Source of the DNA: Dichetophora obliterata
Taxonomy: Eukaryota; Arthropoda; Insecta; Diptera; Sciomyzidae
Length of the DNA: 64,000 nucleotides
NCBI GenBank assembly: GCA_963920525.1
Contig: OY986436.1
Location: forward strand, 81,437,630-81,501,629
Direction: 5' to 3'
In this document: one piece after another, positions 57,201-64,000 of the stretch
How the letters are laid out: each line of letters starts with the position of its first letter
How positions within the stretch are numbered: the stretch's first letter is position 1
Translations under genes and position numbers: made by a program
Notes under the pieces: model-generated
The model's input: only the letters and a program-made list of their open reading frames with translations
What the model was told of the DNA's origin: nothing
Databases searched by the model: none

Positions 57201-57957
57201 CTAAAAGTACACTTTTGGACCACTTGTAATTGCAAAAGGGTTTAATAGAGCCCACCAACAGTTAAACAAACACATGGTTTGCTCAGCTTGTTTTCTGGAT
57301 TCGTTTTTTGCACTCTTTTATTGGAATTTTTTATTTCAATAATGAATAGAATTGAAATTAAATTGAAACAAGATTTTATTAAAAATGGAGAACGGAATAT
57401 GCTGAAGTTTAATGCTTGCACACAATTCAGAACTCTTTTTAGAAGAGTGGCTATGATAATATGGAAAGGAGGTTTGTGAATTAAAACATTCAACGATTTA
57501 TCTTATGATATTAGTTCATTTCCATTAACCATTTTTATTCGTTTGTCAATGCTTAAGGCAGTGGGTCTTAGCCGCTGCTACGCGGAGCATTGGTGCTCCG
57601 CAATTTTATTTATTCATCCCTTTAATTTGTGTGGATTGATTTTATCAATAGAGCTCTAGAAATTGAACTGAAAGGCGAAATATTTTTTATTAAAAAAGTA
57701 AAAGAAAAATAGGTAGGCATGTATTAGGGAAGGCAATCCCGTCATCCAGGATTTGGGACAATTTTAACCTCTTAAAATCCCGGAATTATCTTTCCGAGAT
57801 CCCGGGATTTTCAACTGAAAAAATTTCTATTACAAATATTCGTGTAAATGTAACTATTTCAATTTAAGTTGATTTGAATATATAAACTTGAAGATTGTTT
57901 ACGATTATCGTACAAAATTTAATTTTGAAAAATCTTTTCTAACCTAAACTTGCCTTA
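54215..57957. other. Long interval, partly GC-richer, without a recognised gene
   Basis: Parts at about 55540-55760 (Asn/Thr triplet tract) and 56570-57240 are GC-richer than the repeats around them and look like ancestral single-copy DNA upstream of sens. A possible first coding exon (minus, 55394-55412) is discussed in the findings. A perfect hairpin GCGGAGCA-TTGG-TGCTCCGC lies at 57582-57601. TCCCGGGATT-type repeats near 57740-57815 resemble worn hAT MITE sequence. Confidence 0.4.
57582..57601. other. Perfect 8-bp-stem hairpin
   Basis: GCGGAGCA and its inverse TGCTCCGC enclose a TTGG loop. GC-rich in an AT-rich setting; function unknown, no T tract directly follows. Confidence 0.6.
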
Positions 57958-58794
57958 GGCCGCGTTCATAGTAAACGCTTTTAGCTTAGCCGAGAGGTTT
58001 AGCTGAAAAACGCTTTGTGTATTATCATATGGAAAAAGCTCAAAGTGTTCATAGTGACAGCATAAAGCTTCTTTTCAAATGCTTTTCAGCGCTTATATCT
58101 CCATCTCGCTTGCTCACACAGCAAAATAATTATGTGTTTTATGCTTTGTTGTAGAGCATTTTTAAAATGCTTTTTGGAGCTTTATTCTTGTTTGATCACA
58201 TAGTTTCAATTTTTTAGTTTTATTATTAATTGCGTCGTACTGAATTTTTAAATGAATTTCGGCACTTGTTTATCTATTTTGCCTGTCAACAATATTTTCG
58301 TTGATTTTATTTTATTTGTTGGATATTTTTTTTTGTGCTGAAGTTTTAACCGTTGTGTCGTTGTTGTTGCATTGTTGTTTCGTTTTGTGGTGCTTTACAG
58401 TTGTATGCACTTGTGTATTCTATCTCGTTTGTTTACATAGTTTTCATTGTTCTTGCGTATTTCTTGGGTACTTTTTGTGATAAACTTTCCAACGTTGTTA
58501 TGTTTTCTGTTTTTAAGTTCCTTTGAAATTTTGTTTGTTATTGTTTTGCTACATATTCATTAATCAAAAACCTTTCATTTACTCCGCAAAACGCAATTGA
58601 GGGCATATTTCCAAGGAAACAAATGAAAACAAAGCATCAGTCAGCCACAAGCATAAAGCGTGCACTATGAACACCAATAAGCTCAATAAGCTACTTTGTG
58701 TAGCGTTGAATAAGCGTTCACTATGATCAAAAAAAGCTCGACAAAGCAGCTTTATGCTTCAGCTTCAGCCAAAGCGTTCACTATGAACGCGGCC
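57958..58794. mobile_element. PIF/Harbinger-type MITE (837 bp)
   Basis: Terminal inverted repeats of about 30 bp start GGCCGCGTTCATAGTAAACG (57958) and GGCCGCGTTCATAGTGAACG read from 58794. They are flanked by the 3-bp duplication TTA at 57955-57957 and 58795-58797. GC-rich ends and a TTA duplication fit PIF/Harbinger. Subterminal copies of AAAGC-TT-type motifs point in both directions. No transposase. Confidence 0.9.
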
Positions 58795-58897
58795 TTAAAC
58801 ACGATAAAAGATGAAGCCGGTGTCTCAAAGAAAATGTTTATATAATTGTCTGAACCCATTAATGCTCACCACCAGAAATTTTCAGCATAAATAACAA

Positions 58898-59334
58898 CCC
58901 AAATTTTTTCTATTGTATGGCTTTGGAGTTATGGGTCCCACAGCGTCGAAATTCAGTATTCACCCTCAATTTACAAATGTAGTTTAATTGATTACATTTT
59001 ATGGGCGTTGGACAAGGGGGCGTGGCACCTCCTATACAACACAATTTTGCGATATCGAATAGCTATGGAGTTATAGGCCGCACAGCTTCCGAATTTAGTA
59101 TTCGACCTCAATTTACAAATGCAGTACTAATGACTTATTTTTCTGAGTGTTAGAAAAGGGGGCATGGCAACTCGCATACAACTAAATTTGCGATATTGAA
59201 TAGTTTTGTAGTTTTAGCAATTTTTATAGCACAGAGTTGGAATTCGCCCTCACTTTGCAAATGCACTTTCGTTTATTTCATTTTATGGACTTTGGACAAC
59301 TCAGCGTGGCAGCAACGCACCGGGTTTCAGCTAG
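58898..59334 (+). mobile_element. Helitron 3' fragment
   Basis: It shares the repeat block (GGCTTTGGAGTTATGG, GGGCGTTGGACAAGGGGGCG, GATATCGAATAGCTATGGAG) and the 3' terminus CGGGTTTCAGCTAG-T with the copy at 53224-54214, but lacks a 5' TC terminus. About three degenerate units remain. Confidence 0.85.
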
Positions 59335-59567
59335 TTATTTAAATAAATTTCATTATCATAGCAATTAATACGCAAAAAATCCTTGACATGTGAAAATTTC
59401 TTGTGTGAACTATTTATGTGTAGCAAAGCAAACATTGCGCTTCATTTATCTATTTCTAATAAATAGAAATAAATTGCTACTTATAAACTGATCTTTCAAT
59501 TCAACACTTTTCTAAAGTACATTTAAAGTAATGATGATTTTCTTAGATGGATAGTTTTATATCTTTA

Positions 59568-60687
59568 CACAGAGAGAACAACATTTTCAAAAGTGGCAGA
59601 AACGAGCTACTTTTAAAAACGTTTAACCAAGATTTTGCACTTCTAAATTTTATTTTAATTTTGAAAACGAACATTTTAAAATGAAATAGTAAAACGTTTA
59701 TTTTCATTTTAAAAACTTCCATGTTAAAATGAGATTCTTAAATGTTCGTTTGATTTTTAACAATGGATATTTTAAAATGCTGTTGTAAAACGTTTATTTT
59801 CATTTTAGAAACGAAAATTTTAAAACGAGATTCTAAAATGTATGTTTGATTTTTAATAATAAATATTCTCAAATGTAAAATGTTTATTTTCATTTTAAAA
59901 ACGAAAATTTTAAAATTAGATTCTAAAATGTTCATTCGATTTGTAATAATAAACATTTTAAATTGCAAAGGTACAACAATTATTTATTTATTAAAAACAA
60001 AAATGTTCATTATTTCCCAATTATTTAAAAAATTTACAAAAATCCGCATTTCTTCTGTTATTTAAAGAAAGCTTTATTGGTTTTCAAAATTACAGTTTTA
60101 TTTTAGTTATTTTATCATCAGCTATGTTCATCTCGTTAAAATTTTTTAGATAATTATACTGTATCTCAGCGTTTAAAAAAATAGATTTTTGTCAGATATT
60201 ATTAATTTTATTTAAAATACTGACCCTTTTAGTTGTGGCAGCAAATGCTCCAACTCAAACTTTTTCATTACTTTTTTGCAGGTAAACTGCAGAGTGATGA
60301 AATCGAGAATGAAATATATTTTATTTTCTGAACAAATATCAAATACATAAGTCAATGAAACACATAAAACAAACAATTCGTTATTAACAAGTGTTTTGAA
60401 ACAAAGTATGTGAATTTTACTATGTCATGGTAAAAACGTTTTGTTTTACTTTTCTATTTAAAAATGTGCGTTTTCATTTTTGTATGGCGTAAAATACTTT
60501 TGAAAATATTAATTTTATCCTACTTTATCATAGTAAAATATTCGTGGTGGTTTTAAAAACGTTTCGTTCTACTTTTCTATTTAAAAATGTGCGTTTTAGT
60601 TTTTGTATGGCGTAAAATATTTTTAAAAATATTAATTTTACTAAACGTTTTTAAAATGTGTGTTTTTGATTTTTTGCTTTCTTAGTG
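59568..60687. mobile_element. TA/CAC group element E, with two private tandem arrays
   Basis: Ends CACAGAGAGAACAACATTTT (59568) and, from the right, CACTAAGAAAGCAAAAAATC (60687), flanked by TA on both sides (59566-59567 and 60688-60689). The left array (59692-59966) has three units of about 90 bp on AAACGTTTATTTTCATTTTA. The right array (about 60430-60660) has two units of about 120 bp on AAATGTGCGTTTT and TTTTTGTATGGCGTAAAATA. Non-coding. Confidence 0.9.
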
Positions 60688-61536
60688 TACTAGTATAAAA
60701 GCTTATCCTACGACAGGTTCTCCGCACACTTTCTTTTTGGAGCCTTTTGCCGAAGGCACTTTTTTCTCTTTTTAAAGCTTGATTTTTTTTATACACTTGA
60801 TTTTTGCAAAATACAAATATACCACTTTAAATAACACTTTACGTATTGAAGCAGTATGGAAAAAAGTGTAAAAGTGCAAAAAGTCGAGTTTGGTAACAAT
60901 CATATCCATACACAACTTTACAAACTGGCCTTGCAACCTTCATATACGTAGCAACTCAGGTGTCGTTTTGCGGCTGATACAATAATATTTTTTGGTACAA
61001 TCGACTCAAATCGACTCAAAAGAATTTCATTAAATTTATCATAACTTTTTTATAAAAGGATGAAAAAAGGAGGTTGTTATATCAAAAACGTACTATTGTA
61101 AAAACCCAATATTGTCACTGATAAGTATTAAATAAATTTTTTGTGCTTACTTTCAGGCTGAACATTTTTGAGAACAATGTGTCTTGTAAAATTACTTTAC
61201 TGTCAAAAATAATTACATTACTAGCATGCTTGCCTTTTATGTATTAAGATGTGCATACTTTCAGGCTGAACAGTTTGAGAGATATTGAACACGGAGCAGC
61301 GTGCTTGCCTTTTATATATTAAGATATTTATTTTCTGAAAAGTCGTTATTTTCTTTTTCTTTTGTCTTTTCTGTTTTATGTCATATATTTTGATTAACAA
61401 AAAGTGGTGATCACAGATCGAATGTGTTTTGTATTTTTGCATTCCAAAACACATTTATGATATTTTGATTACATTTAAGAATAAGAAATCTTTATGATTG
61501 TCAATAAATTTACAATTGTCAATCACCAGGATAAGA
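60688..61536. other. Unassigned interval with a short direct repeat
   Basis: The segment TGCTTGCCTTTTATGTATTA...CTTTCAGGCTGAACA recurs with variation near 61150-61265 and 61255-61325. Otherwise AT-rich and featureless. Confidence 0.45.
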
Positions 61537-62042
61537 CACGGTCAGAAATCTTGGAATAAATTTTAATAGTTTTGGGCTTACATATATGATCACACCAAAA
61601 TTGTATTAAAATTAAATACTGGCCAAATATTAAAATTCAGTTTTAATAAAAAAGTGAATTGAAATTTAATGATCAGTTTGTATCAATTTTTAATACTGAT
61701 TTTGCATTAAAAATTAAGTATAATAGTAAATATAGTATCAAATTGATTCCAAAGGGTATAAAATATCTTTGTTATATTTTAAATGTATTAACATTTAATA
61801 AAAAATTGTATTGAAATATAATACAGCAAGTGTTGAAAATTAAATATAGTACCACAATAGTATCGAATTAATTTCAAGGGCATAAAATATCGTTGTAATA
61901 TTTGAACTGTATTAAAATTTAAAACAAAATATATTAAAAAATATTGTTATCAATTGAGGAGTTCTAAATTTAATACTTTTGAATCAAAAATTTTTGTAAT
62001 ACTTTGCTTGTATTCAAATTTATTCTAAGATTTTTAACCCTG
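61537..62042. mobile_element. TA/CAC group element F (506 bp), with tandem repeats
   Basis: Ends CACGGTCAGAAATCTTGGAA (61537) and CAGGGTTAAAAATCTTAGAA read from 62042, both continuing AATAAATTT. TA follows on the right; GA precedes on the left. The interior has two copies, about 125 bp apart, of a block with ATAGTATCAAATTGATTCCA and GGGTATAAAATATCTTTGTT. Non-coding. Confidence 0.85.
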
Positions 62043-64000
62043 TAGTCTCCAAGCCTGCCATAATGTCTGAATTTATAACTTCAAATGTTGTTGTAAAATT
62101 ACAGTGGTTGATGCAAGTCATGCTTTTATTAATCTAATCATATTGAGAAGGTAAAAAATAAATGCAAAATAACACAAGCCATCAAATAACGCGTCCAACA
62201 ACCAAAATAATAACATACTTCGATCAAAAGATTCCGGTAGAAGAGACATAAAAAAATTATACGTGTAGAGGCGTTTTAAAAGCTAACATACGACTTAATT
62301 TTTTAATGATGTTTTAAGTTTACTCTTAATATAGCAAATTTACTTACTTAAAGATCATGGAAACTGCTAAACACATGACTTTGACATATTTCTTTTGTTC
62401 CCAGACCAGTAGAAAAATTATATTAGAAATTTTTTTATAGAATACTTCAACGCTCTAGCACCCTTTTAGGTCTTTTTAAAAATTTTCTTAATAAAAATTT
62501 AAAGAGAGTATCTAAAATTAACAAAAAAGGGTTTCTTAAAATTTCACTGTAGCTCTCTTTAGACAAAACATACAAAACATTTGCCTACATCATATAATAT
62601 GTTGACCGAAATCTGTAATTTGACAAAAGGTTGAAATTTGTAGAACAGTGTAATTCAATTATAATTACGATTACCGAGTACTTATATTATACGAGGGAAC
62701 AAAAGAAAAAATACTCATGAAAAGAAAAATATTTTGCAATTCACAGTTTAACGATAGCTAATACAAACATGATTATAATAATCCATAACGATCGTGATAT
62801 GCAATTCAGCAACAAAATGTTAAAGATAATAATTAAGTCAGCGGCAACTCACAATTAAATTTTATCGGAGATTTCTGATAATCAAATATTGATATGAATT
62901 TCTGATAATGATCTGGATTTTAATGCAGATCATGACAAAATAGTAAACTTTGTTTGCAATTTCTCGTTATAAATAACTAAAGTATATACAAAACTAGCAT
63001 TGGTTAGTGGATTTATATGTATATCTTTAGATATATCTTTCGAAGTTATTAAATAAAAAGCAAAAATAGAATATGTTGATTTCATTGAAAGTGAAATTGA
63101 TATATAAGAATCACGCTTTGTTTTTAATATTATTACCCAAACAGCTGGATACATTCTTGTAAAACGCTGAGCTTGATTGTCAGCGATAAGCTGCGCGTTT
63201 CACTATCACCACGATCGAAAGCTTAATCGTTCTTACTAGGCACTAGTGCCACGCCATGTCTTGCCAATAGGTGGACAAACAATCTGGAAGGCAATAAATG
63301 TAATACCACGTTCTTAAGACTAATAATTGTATGTACTATTTATGTTGACAAGCTGTGTGATCGTCGTGTTATAACAATTTATTTCTTTTTTTTTATGCCT
63401 GGGCGGCATCTTTTGACAGTTAATACCTGATTAAACAATAAAAATCGTTTCTATTTCTTCTCTCTCTATTTTGAATCAATAAATTAAATTTATGAAATAC
63501 TTCGAGCCCGAACTCCAGTTCTTATCGGTGGCAATAAATCAGAAGGCTATCTAAACTTTAGACTCTGCTGATATCTGCTAATTGCTGTTGATATTCAACA
63601 TGTATTTGTTCAGACTATTTTTCTCTGAGTGTACAATTATGACTCGCCTGTCGTAAACACGGTGGGCCATATTTCCTATATGGCGACCAAACATAAAAAT
63701 TATATGCGGGCTCATAAACGACCGCTGGTGAAGTGATAAAATAAGTAAATACACTTACACACAAATACACATACAAGCACAATAAAAGGTTTTTGGTTGG
63801 GGAAAGGTGCTTGTTTTTGCCAGTGTTTGTGTCATTTGCAATTTTATTGCCGCCAGTTCATTATTTGCAGTAGAAGCTTCTTTATTTGTGTATTTCTTAA
63901 CTTTTTTGTGATTTTTCTTGGAATTGTGTAGTAAAAAACTGAAAAACAACAAAAGCAACAAAAATGTTTTATTAACAATTTTATCGAATTTTTCGTCTTT
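62043..64000. other. Unassigned right end of the window
   Basis: A solo TA/CAC-type end, TTTTTCTCTGAGTG-TA, lies at about 63618-63633. The part from about 63130 on is somewhat GC-richer and may be host DNA; it has an E-box CAGCTG at 63141-63146. The minus strand near 63755-63961 is Lys/Thr-rich when translated and more likely UTR-like than coding. Confidence 0.4.

Noticed and set aside
59738..59968. Minus-strand 76-residue frame with repeated IFI/FKMKIN motif
   Set aside because: It is a translation of the tandem array in element E, not a gene.

Overview
The window looks like gene-poor, AT-rich, transposon-packed DNA from a schizophoran fly (Diptera). The only host gene I can name is a Gfi1/Senseless-type zinc-finger gene on the minus strand, almost certainly senseless (sens), the proneural cofactor used in sensory-organ precursors. 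Three coding exons with matching splice phases are visible: 22281-22938, 21798-22124 and 14827-15008. They carry the acidic/serine-arginine N-terminal half and zinc fingers 1-4. The exon with the last fingers is not found in the 14.8 kb to the left edge, and no first coding exon is proven in the 41 kb upstream. Most of the window is therefore sens introns and upstream flank swollen by insertions.

Layout. 1-8.8 kb: a hAT relic split by a complete 1,287-bp mariner, a second hAT relic, a mariner relic carrying a 307-bp hAT MITE, LINE fragments and another mariner relic. 8.8-10.7 kb: unusually GC-rich, microsatellite-bearing sequence with a few coding-like stretches. 11-14.3 kb: an irritans-type mariner relic, MITEs and a Tc1 relic. 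14.8-22.9 kb: the sens exons, with a fold-back element, a hAT, a Tc1 element and MITEs in the 6.8-kb intron. 23-34 kb: mostly unassigned AT-rich DNA with an I-clade LINE, a THAP-like relic and a Helitron helicase relic. 34.7-45 kb: a LINE, a rosa-like DD41D element, and a Jockey-type LINE broken by two related TIR elements, one of which contains a Tc1 element with long inverted repeats. 45-50.9 kb: nested TIR elements full of private satellites, tandem repeats and a second rosa-like element. 52-64 kb: a hAT with target duplication, two Helitron copies, a Harbinger-type MITE and two more satellite-bearing TIR elements.

The most notable pattern is a recurrent architecture. At least eight elements are flanked by TA or a TA-like dinucleotide and usually begin and end with CAC (consensus roughly CAC-N-N-AGA/GGT-AA). 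They have no recognisable transposase of their own, and most are filled with tandem repeats unique to each element. They insert into one another and into LINEs. They look like non-autonomous DNA transposons that share a trans-acting transposase and generate satellite DNA internally; I know of no name for the group. All boundaries come from reading inverted repeats and target duplications by eye. Nothing was searched against a database.
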